From an uncultured Alistipes sp. (GTDB lineage: Bacteria; Bacteroidota; Bacteroidia; Bacteroidales; Rikenellaceae), in NCBI GenBank assembly GCA_904502075.1, contig CAJGDL010000033.1, positions 1 through 14,753 on the forward strand: 14,753 bases of DNA. Reading direction: 5' to 3'. A model generated the notes under the pieces. It was not told the origin of the DNA and did no database searches. It saw only the letters and a list, made by a program, of their open reading frames with translations. Made by a program: the position numbers and the translations under genes. Positions 5,508 through 12,733 of this stretch are shown piece by piece (the first letter of the stretch is position 1; the number at the start of each line of letters is the position of its first letter).

Positions 5508-6962
5508 ATGAACAGAGATTTTAGCGGCTTGAAGCCCGCATTGGTTTGGAAACATTTTGTGGCCATGTGCGCCATTCCCCACCCCTCGCACCACGAGGAG
5601 AAGATTCGTGCCTATGTAAAGGGCGAATTGGAGCGTATGGGTTACGCCTGCACCGAGGATGAGGCTCACAACCTCTATGCTCGCAAGGAGGCTACCCCCG
5701 GCATGGAGAACCGCAAGGGGATCGTGATTCAGGCCCACCTCGACATGGTGCCCCAGAAGAATAACGACAAGGTCTTCGATTTTGAGAAGGATCCGATCGA
5801 CTGCTATATCGATGGCGAGTGGGTAACGGCCGATGGTACGACCCTGGGTGCCGACAACGGTATTGGTGCCGCAGCTATCCTGGCTGTAATGGAGGACAAT
5901 ACGCTCGTACACGGCCCCGTGGAGGCCCTCTTCACGGCTACCGAGGAGACGGGTATGGATGGTGCCTTCGGTCTGAAGGGCGGTCTGTTGCAGGGCGATA
6001 TCCTCTTGAACCTCGACTCGGAGACCGAGGGCGAGTTGTATGTAGGTTGCGCCGGTGGTATGGATGCCAACATCCACTTCAACTACACGGAGGAGGCTCC
6101 CGCAGCGGGTCTGAAGGCTGTGGAGCTCACCGTAAAGGGGTTGAAGGGTGGTCACTCGGGTATCCAGATCGTGGCCCAGCGTGCCAATGCCAACAAGACC
6201 CTGTTCCGTCTGCTCTATAAGACCGAGATCCCCGTGCAGGTGGCTTCGATCGACGGTGGTGGCTTGCGTAATGCCATCCCGCGCGAGGCAGTGGCTACGG
6301 TGCTTGTGCCGGCCGACAAGGTGGCTGCCTTTATGGAGGAGGTGAAGGCCTTCGAGCAGTTGATCATCAAGGAGTATGCCGGCATCGAGGACGAGGTGCA
6401 GATCTTCGCTCACGAGGTGGCTATGCCCGAGAAGTGCATCCCCGCAGCTTTGTCCGAGAAGTTGATCCGTGCCGTGGTGGCCTGCCCCGACGGTGCACAG
6501 AAGATGTCGCTTGCCATGCCCGGTTTGGTGCAGACCTCGACCAACATGGCCCGTGTCGTGTCGGATGGTCAGACCATCAAGATCCAGTGCCTGCTGCGTA
6601 GCTCCGTGCGTTCGGAGAAGGAGGCCCTGGGCGACCAGATCAAGGCCGTATTCGACCTGGTGGGTGCCACCACCGAACTCTCGGGTTCGTATGATGGTTG
6701 GAACCCCAACATGCAGTCGCCTATCCTGAAGGCGATGCGCGAGTCGTACCAGGCCCTCTATGGCAAGGAGCCCGCTGTTACGGCTATCCACGCCGGTCTG
6801 GAGTGCGGTATCATCGGTTCGAACTACCCGAACCTCGACATGATCTCGTTCGGCCCGACGATCTGCTACCCCCACTCGCCCGATGAGAAGGTGGAGATCG
6901 CCTCGGTGGAGAAGTTCTTCGACTTCCTCACCCATACGCTGAAGAACGCCCCCGTGAAGTAG
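5508..6962 (+). CDS. pepD: Aminoacyl-histidine dipeptidase (PepD-type, peptidase M20C)
   Basis: PepD is a cytosolic zinc dipeptidase that cleaves Xaa-His and other dipeptides. The 484-residue length matches E. coli PepD (485). Expected metal and catalytic residues are present in order: AHLDMV with His77 and Asp79, GADNGIG with Asp116, the ATEETG motif with Glu146-Glu147, NLDSE with Asp170, and PHSPDE with His456 near the C-terminus. GMDANIHF and LKGGHSGIQI (about 184-190 and 210-220) mark the lid/dimerisation domain. The start is the ATG at 5508, 17 nt after phoH; MNRDFSGLKPALVWKHF is the normal N-terminus. The next gene begins 13 nt later. Nothing unusual is seen in the protein itself. Confidence 0.95.
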   Translation: MNRDFSGLKPALVWKHFVAMCAIPHPSHHEEKIRAYVKGELERMGYACTEDEAHNLYARKEATPGMENRKGIVIQAHLDMVPQKNNDKVFDFEKDPIDCYIDGEWVTADGTTLGADNGIGAAAILAVMEDNTLVHGPVEALFTATEETGMDGAFGLKGGLLQGDILLNLDSETEGELYVGCAGGMDANIHFNYTEEAPAAGLKAVELTVKGLKGGHSGIQIVAQRANANKTLFRLLYKTEIPVQVASIDGGGLRNAIPREAVATVLVPADKVAAFMEEVKAFEQLIIKEYAGIEDEVQIFAHEVAMPEKCIPAALSEKLIRAVVACPDGAQKMSLAMPGLVQTSTNMARVVSDGQTIKIQCLLRSSVRSEKEALGDQIKAVFDLVGATTELSGSYDGWNPNMQSPILKAMRESYQALYGKEPAVTAIHAGLECGIIGSNYPNLDMISFGPTICYPHSPDEKVEIASVEKFFDFLTHTLKNAPVK

Positions 6963-6975
6963 TCTGCCCTCTACC

Positions 6976-7950
6976 ATGGCCGCATCGCACAAATGGGTTG
7001 TTATCGTCAATCCCGTGGCCGGAGACGGCCGCGGGTTGGACGATTTTCCCCAGATCTCAAAGCTCCTGCGCGAGCAGGAGATCGACTACGAACCCCTCTT
7101 TACGGAGCATAAGTACCACGCCACCGAGCTCACGGTTTCGGCCGTGAAGCAGGGGTGTCGCCACCTGATTGTCGTGGGGGGTGATGGTACGTTGCACGAG
7201 GTGGTTAACGGACTCTTTATCCAGCAGGAGGTCGATCCGAAGGAGGTGCTGTTGGCGGTGATCGCCGTGGGTACGGGAAACGATTGGGTGCGCACGGTAG
7301 GAATCCCTGCGCGTTACAGCGAGGCCATACGCGCCATCAAGGAGGAGAACCGCTTCCTGCAAGATGTCGGGGTGGTAAGTTACGAGGAGTCGCTCTATCG
7401 TCAATCGCGCTACATGGCCAATGTGGCCGGCGCGGGGTTGGATGCTCTGGTTGTAAAACGGGTAAGCCACCTCAAGCAGAAGCAACGCCTGCATCGCTGG
7501 AGTTATACCTGGGCTCTGGTTCGCTCCTTCTTTGGCTACAAACCGACGGGAGTGAAGGTGTGGGTCGATGGCCGCCGGGTCTACAACAACCTGTTGCTCA
7601 GTGTTGCTGTGGGCATCTGTAAGTACAACGGAGGTGGCGTGCAGCAACTTCCCGATGCGGTGGCCGACGACGGATTGTTGGATCTCTCGCTGATCCGCCC
7701 CATCCACTTTTGGCACATCCTCTTCCGCTTCCACTACCTCTTCAATGGAGGGATCTATCGTATTCGCCATGTGATTCGTGAGCGCGGTAGCCGAATCCGC
7801 ATCGAATCCTCGCCCGAGATGATGGTGGAGGTCGATGGCGAGCTCTTGGGCCATACGCCCCTTGAATTTTCGGTACTTCCGAGGGCCATCTCGTTCGTGG
7901 TATCGAGGGAGTTCCTCGAGCAACGCACCGCAGCGGATCATGCGCAATAA
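6976..7950 (+). CDS. Diacylglycerol kinase-family lipid kinase (YegS/DgkB-like), 324 aa
   Basis: A soluble or membrane-associated kinase that phosphorylates a lipid hydroxyl, such as diacylglycerol, using ATP. The DAGK catalytic domain occupies about 5-135: IVNPVAGDG (NPVAG at 12-16), VVGGDGT with GGDGT at 68-72, the nucleotide-binding motif, and GTGNDW at 99-104. The C-terminal beta-sandwich domain (about 140-315) has GICKYNGGG and DDGLLDL, also conserved in the family. Length is typical. It is the last gene of the operon and ends 15 nt before an intrinsic terminator. The true substrate (diacylglycerol, phosphatidylglycerol or a sphingoid base, since Bacteroidales make sphingolipids) cannot be settled from sequence. 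Confidence 0.92.
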   Translation: MAASHKWVVIVNPVAGDGRGLDDFPQISKLLREQEIDYEPLFTEHKYHATELTVSAVKQGCRHLIVVGGDGTLHEVVNGLFIQQEVDPKEVLLAVIAVGTGNDWVRTVGIPARYSEAIRAIKEENRFLQDVGVVSYEESLYRQSRYMANVAGAGLDALVVKRVSHLKQKQRLHRWSYTWALVRSFFGYKPTGVKVWVDGRRVYNNLLLSVAVGICKYNGGGVQQLPDAVADDGLLDLSLIRPIHFWHILFRFHYLFNGGIYRIRHVIRERGSRIRIESSPEMMVEVDGELLGHTPLEFSVLPRAISFVVSREFLEQRTAADHAQ

Positions 7951-7965
7951 CTTCCACACCAAGAG

Positions 7966-8002
7966 AAAGATGCGAGGCTAAAAACAGCCTCGCATCTTTT
8001 TT
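7966..8002. terminator. Strong intrinsic terminator after the lipid kinase gene
   Basis: AAAGATGCGAGGCT (7966-7979) pairs with AGCCTCGCATCTTT (7986-7999) around a 6-nt loop, followed by T's to 8002. It serves the plus-strand operon. The A-run on its left side gives T's on the minus strand, so it may also stop the convergent lipoprotein gene. The remaining 79 bp to 8081 hold nothing recognisable. Confidence 0.9.
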
Positions 8003-8081
8003 ACGCTTTCTATCTCAGCCGATCACTTCTCGCGGTTGGATCCTCCCTTGGAATGGTAGGGGGCGTTGTCGGCTCCTTGGA

Positions 8082-8651
8082 CTACTCCTCCACGATCTCG
8101 GTGATGACCACCTCCCAGCCGAAGAGGTCGTTGGCGCATTGACTCTCGATCTGCGCAATTTGCGAGGTGTTGGTCGTGTCGGCCAAGATGGCATTGAAGA
8201 ATTGCCCCATGGAGCTGAATTGTGTGTTTACATGCTGTGCGAAGCAGTTGTAGAAGGCGTGTCGCTGATCGTGCGTGAGGCCCGAGGGGAGGATGCCTTC
8301 GGCTACCAGGTAGTCGTAGGGGTAGAGGTGGCGCATGTTGCGGGCATCGGCATCGAGCTCCTCGACTATCGAGGTGACGACGACCATCTCCACGGTGTCC
8401 TCCACCCCGGGAAGCTCCACAAATTCGGCATAGATCGGATAACTATTCTCCAGATCCACGGCCACGCCATCGGCAAAGAGCCCGAATTCGGCATCGGTCA
8501 GATCCTCCAAATAGACCATCTGACGATACTCATTCAGTGCCTGACGCACCGCTTTGCGCTCCTCATGTTTCCACTGCTTGGGATGCTGTTTGCAGCTGCC
8601 GAGGGCGAGGAAGAACCCCACCACGGCCAACGAAAGTAAAATTCTTTTCAT
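8082..8651 (-). CDS. Lipoprotein of unknown function, 189 aa
   Basis: The N-terminus MKRILLSLAVVGFFLALGSC is a lipoprotein signal peptide; the lipobox is LGSC with the lipidated Cys at position 20. Lys-Gln follows directly, without a run of acidic residues. The mature domain (about 170 residues) is acidic and mostly helical-looking, with a Glu/Asp-rich middle and a repeated 'VEE' near the C-terminus. No family is recognised. It is a single gene, convergent with the lipid kinase and divergent from the flavin reductase gene. No TAnnTTTG box was found close upstream. Confidence 0.78.
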   Translation of the reverse strand: MKRILLSLAVVGFFLALGSCKQHPKQWKHEERKAVRQALNEYRQMVYLEDLTDAEFGLFADGVAVDLENSYPIYAEFVELPGVEDTVEMVVVTSIVEELDADARNMRHLYPYDYLVAEGILPSGLTHDQRHAFYNCFAQHVNTQFSSMGQFFNAILADTTNTSQIAQIESQCANDLFGWEVVITEIVEE

Positions 8652-8741
8652 ACACTCGTTTACGATTTGGTTTTACGGCTTTCTCCTACCGCAAGTCGCG
8701 TGCCAAGACTCCGCAATCCCCGATTTTTGGCTGAAAACTTT

Positions 8742-8769
8742 TTTGTGGCTCGAAAATTTCCTATCTTTG
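8742..8769 (+). promoter_or_regulatory. Promoter of the flavin reductase-like gene
   Basis: TTTG at 8742-8745 lies 16 nt before TATCTTTG at 8762-8769, an exact -7 match with a slightly short spacer. The -7 box ends 25 nt before the ATG at 8795. Confidence 0.62.
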
Positions 8770-8794
8770 GTGTCGCAACGAAAATGATTCACCT

Positions 8795-9364
8795 ATGAAA
8801 ACGACTTGGAAACCCGGAACTCTGATCTATCCGCTGCCTGCCGTGTTGGTAAGTTGTGGCGATAGCCCCGATAACTATAACCTGCTGACCATCGCCTGGA
8901 CGGGCACGGTCTGCACCAACCCCCCGATGTGCTATATCTCGGTGCGCCCCGAGCGTCACAGCTACGAACTGATCAAGCGCACGGGAGAATTCGTGATCAA
9001 CCTCACGACCGAAGAGTTGGCTCGCGCCACGGATTGGTGCGGCGTGAAGTCGGGGCGCGATCACGATAAGTTTCGCGAAATGGGCCTTACGCCCCTGCCC
9101 GGTGTGGAGGTCAAGGCTCCGGTGGTGGGCGAGTCGCCCCTCTCGATCGAGTGCCGCGTGAAGGAGATCCTCCCCTTGGGGTCGCACGATATGTTCCTGG
9201 CCGAGGTGGTGGCCATCCAGGCCGATGATCGCTACATCGACCCCGAGAGCGGAAAGTTCAGCCTCGATAGGGCGAAGCCGATCGTCTATTCGCATGGCGA
9301 ATATTTCAAATTGGGCGAGATGCTCGGCCACTTCGGCTGGTCGGTGCGCAAGAAGAAAAAGTAG
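8795..9364 (+). CDS. Flavin reductase-like FMN-binding protein, 189 aa
   Basis: Members of the flavin reductase-like domain family bind FMN in a split-barrel fold, and many reduce flavins with NAD(P)H. Visible features are the LIYPLPAVLVSCGD start, NLLTIAWTGTVCTNPPMCYISV (about 28-50, the core strand pair contacting FMN), 'RHSYELIKRTGEFVINL' (about 54-70, the conserved helix-strand), and 'DWCGVKSGRDHDKF' (about 80-93). The length (189) is normal for single-domain members. It is monocistronic, with its own promoter, and convergent with the MATE gene. Whether it acts as a true reductase, as a component of a two-component oxygenase or as a flavoprotein of unknown substrate cannot be told. Confidence 0.9.
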   Translation: MKTTWKPGTLIYPLPAVLVSCGDSPDNYNLLTIAWTGTVCTNPPMCYISVRPERHSYELIKRTGEFVINLTTEELARATDWCGVKSGRDHDKFREMGLTPLPGVEVKAPVVGESPLSIECRVKEILPLGSHDMFLAEVVAIQADDRYIDPESGKFSLDRAKPIVYSHGEYFKLGEMLGHFGWSVRKKKK

Positions 9365-9375
9365 ATCGAGAGCAA

Positions 9376-9421
9376 TCAAACGATAGAGGGTGACGAATTT
9401 TCGTCACCCTCTATCGTTTGA
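9376..9421. terminator. 22-bp perfect hairpin between convergent flavin reductase and MATE genes
   Basis: TCAAACGATAGAGGGTGACG and the following AA (9376-9397) pair perfectly with 9400-9421; only T9398 and T9399 are unpaired. It starts 11 nt after the flavin reductase stop and ends 15 nt before the MATE stop, so it probably serves both genes. No free T-tract follows on either side. Confidence 0.82.
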
Positions 9422-9436
9422 ATGGTGAATGGATAA

Positions 9437-10765
9437 CTAACCCTCCGAGGCCTTGGCATAGATCCCTTTCAGGCGGCCCGTCATGAAGTATTGTAGCACG
9501 CCACGGAAGAACATATAGAGCGTGAAGGCCATCCACAGGGCGTTGTTCCCGATCAAGGGGTAGAGCCCGAAGAAGATGGCGAAGTAGATTACCGTGGACC
9601 AGAACATCGAGTTGCGCATCACGCGGGTTTCCGTAGCTCCGACCATGATGCCGTCCATGATAAAGGGCATGGCTGCAGCGATGGGGATTACGATGATCCA
9701 CCCGATGTAGCGACCTGCCAGGTCGAGGATCTGCGCCGCGTCGGCCGAATCCTTCGCAATGAAGATCCCCAGCAGCTCGCGCCACCAACCCACATAGACC
9801 CCGACGAAGATCACCGAGATGAGCGTACCCCACATCAGGCAGCGAATCAGGCAGCGACGCAGCGACTGTTCGTCGCGGGCCCCGATGAAGCGTCCCGTCA
9901 GCGCCTCGGCTGCATAGGCGAAGCCGTCGTTCATGTAGGAGAAGAGGGTGAAGAGTTGCAGCAACAGGGTATTGACGGCCAAAACCCCCTCCTCCATGCG
10001 GGCCGAGCTGGCCGTGAAGAAGGTGTAGACAGCCACCAAGCAGAGCGTACGCAGCATGATGTCGCGGTTGATCAAGAAGAACTCCTTCAGGGGCTTCCAG
10101 TCGAAGACCTCTCGCCAACGAATCGAGGTCAGCATCTGACGATAGAAAAGCCCCAGTGCGGCAAGGGAGAGCAACACACCCATGGCCTGGCCTACCACCG
10201 AGGCATAGGCAATACCCACAATTCCCATGTCGAAGCCAAAGACGAACCAAAGGCTGAAGAGGATGTGGACGACATTGACCACGATGGCCGTAACCATCGG
10301 GATCACGGCATTCTGCATCCCGGTGTACCATCCATTCAGGGCAAAGAGCACGATGCCGGCGGGCACGGCCCAGATGCGGGCGTAGTAGTAGTCGCTTACC
10401 ACCTCGTTGCCGTTCATCACGCGCAGGGAGAGCTCTCCGAGGGGGACTTGGAGGAGTAGCACCAAGACTCCCATCGCAACGGCCAGGGCTACCGAGCGCA
10501 CCAGCATGTGGGTACACTCCTGCCAATTCTCGGCCCCGAAGGCTTGGGCCGTCAATCCGCTGGTTCCCATGCGTACGAAACTGCAATTCCAGTAGATGAA
10601 GTTGAAGATCGAGACCCCGATGGCCAAGGCCCCGATCGTGGCCGCCGTGTGCTCGCTGTCCCAATGACCGGCAATGGCGGTCGATGCAATACCCATGAGC
10701 GGAACGGTGATGTTGGAGATGATGTTGGGCACCGCAATCCGCAAAATTTCCCGATTCATGGCCAT
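9437..10765 (-). CDS. MATE-family efflux transporter (DinF-like), 442 aa
   Basis: An inner-membrane transporter of the multidrug and toxin extrusion family, expected to export cationic compounds in exchange for Na+ or H+. The 442 residues hold about 12 hydrophobic segments in two halves. The N-terminus 'NREILRIAVPNIISNITVPLMG' (about 4-25) and 'ASTAIAGH' (about 27-34) are typical of the DinF branch, as is 'RMGTSGLTAQAFGAEN' in the first half. The second half begins near 'NRDIMLRTL'. The ATG at 10765 gives MAMNREIL; the second ATG two codons later is equally possible. It has its own promoter and no partner gene beside it, so the substrate is unknown. Confidence 0.93.
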   Translation of the reverse strand: MAMNREILRIAVPNIISNITVPLMGIASTAIAGHWDSEHTAATIGALAIGVSIFNFIYWNCSFVRMGTSGLTAQAFGAENWQECTHMLVRSVALAVAMGVLVLLLQVPLGELSLRVMNGNEVVSDYYYARIWAVPAGIVLFALNGWYTGMQNAVIPMVTAIVVNVVHILFSLWFVFGFDMGIVGIAYASVVGQAMGVLLSLAALGLFYRQMLTSIRWREVFDWKPLKEFFLINRDIMLRTLCLVAVYTFFTASSARMEEGVLAVNTLLLQLFTLFSYMNDGFAYAAEALTGRFIGARDEQSLRRCLIRCLMWGTLISVIFVGVYVGWWRELLGIFIAKDSADAAQILDLAGRYIGWIIVIPIAAAMPFIMDGIMVGATETRVMRNSMFWSTVIYFAIFFGLYPLIGNNALWMAFTLYMFFRGVLQYFMTGRLKGIYAKASEG

Positions 10766-10817
10766 AAAAATAGTCGCTTAAATCAAATAAGTTTCAAAAA
10801 CTGCTTGAAACATGCTA

Positions 10818-10825
10818 CAAAGATA
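10818..10825 (-). promoter_or_regulatory. Bacteroidetes-type -7 box for the MATE gene
   Basis: The minus strand reads TATCTTTG, an exact TAnnTTTG match, 52 nt upstream of the MATE ATG. No clear -33 TTG is visible at the usual distance. Confidence 0.6.
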
Positions 10826-10868
10826 GGGCGATTTTTGAGGATTTGAATCTCTCCAGGCCGATTTTATG

Positions 10869-10907
10869 AAAAAAGTTACCCCATAACCCGGCAGGTTATA
10901 GGGTAAC
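10869..10907 (-). terminator. Intrinsic terminator of the polysaccharide operon
   Basis: On the minus strand a 14-bp stem with one mismatch (GTTACCCTATAACC with GGTTATGGGGTAAC, 10875-10907) is followed by TTTTTT (10874-10869). It begins 23 nt after the stop of the last gene of the operon and marks its end. Confidence 0.87.
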
Positions 10908-10930
10908 GATGCAGAGAATAGGGTAGAGCT

Positions 10931-12139
10931 TTAGTCGAGCCTCGGGCGGCGCTCTGTGAAGAAGCCCCAAACGGCACACATCAACTCACCCAGCGCCGAG
11001 CGGCCATAGAGCTCGCTAAACTTCCAGCGACTGCGCAACTTCGAGCGGACCAATGCCACACGCTTCTGCCAGGTCGAACCTTTGGTGTTGAAGATCGAAC
11101 GGCCGTAGTAGAGGATATCATCCAGTACCCGATCTTTGTAGGGACTCTCGCAGACAATCTCCCCACAGCGAATCTCCAACCCCAAATGCTCCACGGCAAT
11201 CGCCGTAAGGGCGTGTACGAACTTCGTGAAGTGCATCCGATCGCACCAGGCATAAAACTCCTTCCAGTCGATCTGCTCCTGCTCGGCCTTGAGCAGCAGA
11301 GCCCAATCGAGCACGTGGCGCAACTTGATCCCTTCGGAGAGGAAGTGCTGAAAGCTGTGTACCGTGAGAAACAGGGCATTGAAATCGGCCGATGGACGAA
11401 TCAACTTCGAGCCATAGATGTAGTGGGGCTCGCTGCGGTGGAGCAAGTCTTGGAGGTGCTTTTCGAAGGCTTTGCGCTCCTTGCGCCCGCGAATGGCCGT
11501 GCAAAATTGGTGATTCTCAACCATCAACCCCTTGAAATGGATGTGTGAGTGCTTGTAGTAGTCGCGCTTGACCCGGGCCCCCATCGCCTCGGCGGCGAGA
11601 TTCCCCGCCTCGTAGGCCCCCTCGGGGTGAAGATGCGATTTTGCGGGATCAAGGGTCAGGAAACAATCCAAGTCGCCACACTCACGATGCTCGGGGCGAG
11701 GGTAGTAATCACTGATCGACAATCCCTTGAGGACATGAATCCGTATGCCACGCTCCTCAAAACCGGCCGCGAGCTCCTGGGCCCGGGCCTCCTGCTTGCG
11801 ATAACGCTTTTCGATCTGCTCGACACTAAATCCCCACTGCAGCTTCAACTTTCTGTCGGGCAACTGCTCGTCTGTCAAATACCCCGATTCGGCCGCCGAG
11901 AGCTCATGCTCGAATCCCTCCTTACGCTCACCCTCATGCTGAATCGTCTGCTGCAAACGAATTGCCTGCTGCAAACCATCCCACACCAACGCCAACACCC
12001 CCTGCTCCACCGCCAACCGGTAGATTGTCGGCCAAGCAACAGATTCTTTATTCCTGCCTACTAAAACCTCGTTAGAAGCCTCAAAAAGAGTACTTCGAAG
12101 TAGCGCATAAAGATGTAGCTCTATAATTGGCTTTGCCAT
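10931..12139 (-). CDS. Nucleotidyltransferase-fold protein (NTP_transf_5-like), 402 aa
   Basis: Resembles the uncharacterised nucleotidyltransferase family often encoded in Bacteroidetes capsule and exopolysaccharide loci. The nucleotidyltransferase core is seen as 'HVLKGLSISDYYP' (about 135-147) followed by 'RECGDLDCFL' (152-161), where Asp156 and Asp158 form the expected metal-binding DxD. 'KHSHIHFKG' (about 197-205) and 'SFQHFLSEGIKLRHVLDWALLL' near the middle are also family-like. Residues about 60-95 are hydrophilic and Gln/Glu-rich and include a small LQQAIR-LQQTIQ duplication, probably a lineage-specific insertion. It is the last gene of the operon, 3 nt after the sugar transferase. 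Its GC content looks higher than that of the genes before it. The biochemical role is unknown; transfer of a nucleotidyl group to a sugar or protein is only inferred from the fold. Confidence 0.82.
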   Translation of the reverse strand: MAKPIIELHLYALLRSTLFEASNEVLVGRNKESVAWPTIYRLAVEQGVLALVWDGLQQAIRLQQTIQHEGERKEGFEHELSAAESGYLTDEQLPDRKLKLQWGFSVEQIEKRYRKQEARAQELAAGFEERGIRIHVLKGLSISDYYPRPEHRECGDLDCFLTLDPAKSHLHPEGAYEAGNLAAEAMGARVKRDYYKHSHIHFKGLMVENHQFCTAIRGRKERKAFEKHLQDLLHRSEPHYIYGSKLIRPSADFNALFLTVHSFQHFLSEGIKLRHVLDWALLLKAEQEQIDWKEFYAWCDRMHFTKFVHALTAIAVEHLGLEIRCGEIVCESPYKDRVLDDILYYGRSIFNTKGSTWQKRVALVRSKLRSRWKFSELYGRSALGELMCAVWGFFTERRPRLD

Positions 12140-12142
12140 TAT

Positions 12143-12733
12143 CTATTTAGCAACAATCGCCCAGAAGGTCTTGAAAATAAGTTTAATGTCGAACCAAAAC
12201 GAGTGCTTTGCGACATATTCGAGGTTGATTCGAAGTTTATCCTGCATCACGACCTCAACATAAAATTTGTCGGGATCATCTGCTTTTTCCAGCAGCTCGT
12301 TTTCGTTTCTATAGAGAATGGAGGCCATGTCCGTAATACCAGGACGAACATCCAGGACATGCATCTGTTCCGGTGTGTACATCTCAACATACTTTCGCAC
12401 TTCGGGTCGAGGCCCCACCAAACTCATGTCGCCAATAAAAACATTGATCAATTGTGGGAACTCATCCAATTTGTACTTGCGAATAAAGTAACCGGATCGC
12501 GTAATTCGAGGATCTCGCTCTCCCACAGTGATAAGTCCCTTTTTGTCCGACCCAACACGCATGGAGCGGAATTTGAAGAGTCGGAAATCGTTATTGTTCC
12601 GTCCTACCCGAATCTGTTTGTAAAAAACAGGACCTTTTGAGTCCAATTTGATCCAAATAGCAAGAACTAAGAACAAGGGACTTAAAGCAAGTAGTCCCAA
12701 ACCGCTAGCTACGATATCAAAAAGACGCTTCAT
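12143..12733 (-). CDS. Small sugar-phosphate transferase (PglC-like initiating transferase), 196 aa
   Basis: A bacterial sugar transferase that moves a sugar phosphate from a UDP-sugar to undecaprenyl phosphate, the first membrane step of polysaccharide or glycan assembly. The size (196 aa) is that of the minimal monotopic catalytic unit (as in PglC), without the extra transmembrane part of WbaP/WcaJ. One N-terminal hydrophobic stretch (about 10-30) with Ser18-Pro19 fits a re-entrant membrane helix. 'KGPVFYKQIRVGRN' (33-46), 'FRLFKFRSM' (50-58), the Asp90-Glu91 catalytic dyad in YKLDEFPQL, and 'GDMSLVGPRPE' (101-111) are all intact. Its ATG directly abuts the stop of the aminotransferase gene. 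The first sugar is likely an amino sugar made by that neighbour, but this is inference. Confidence 0.95.
   Translation of the reverse strand: MKRLFDIVASGLGLLALSPLFLVLAIWIKLDSKGPVFYKQIRVGRNNNDFRLFKFRSMRVGSDKKGLITVGERDPRITRSGYFIRKYKLDEFPQLINVFIGDMSLVGPRPEVRKYVEMYTPEQMHVLDVRPGITDMASILYRNENELLEKADDPDKFYVEVVMQDKLRINLEYVAKHSFWFDIKLIFKTFWAIVAK

Noticed and set aside
3805..7010. Long minus-strand frames (3805-5499 and 5487-7010) opposite phoH and pepD
   Set aside because: Both are shadows of strongly conserved plus-strand genes; the products are His/Leu/Gly-rich and have no motifs.
9411..10664. Alternative minus-strand frame overlapping the MATE gene
   Set aside because: It lies in another frame of the MATE gene. 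The frame at 9437-10765 has the membrane segments and DinF-like motifs; this one is Arg/His/Gly-rich without them.
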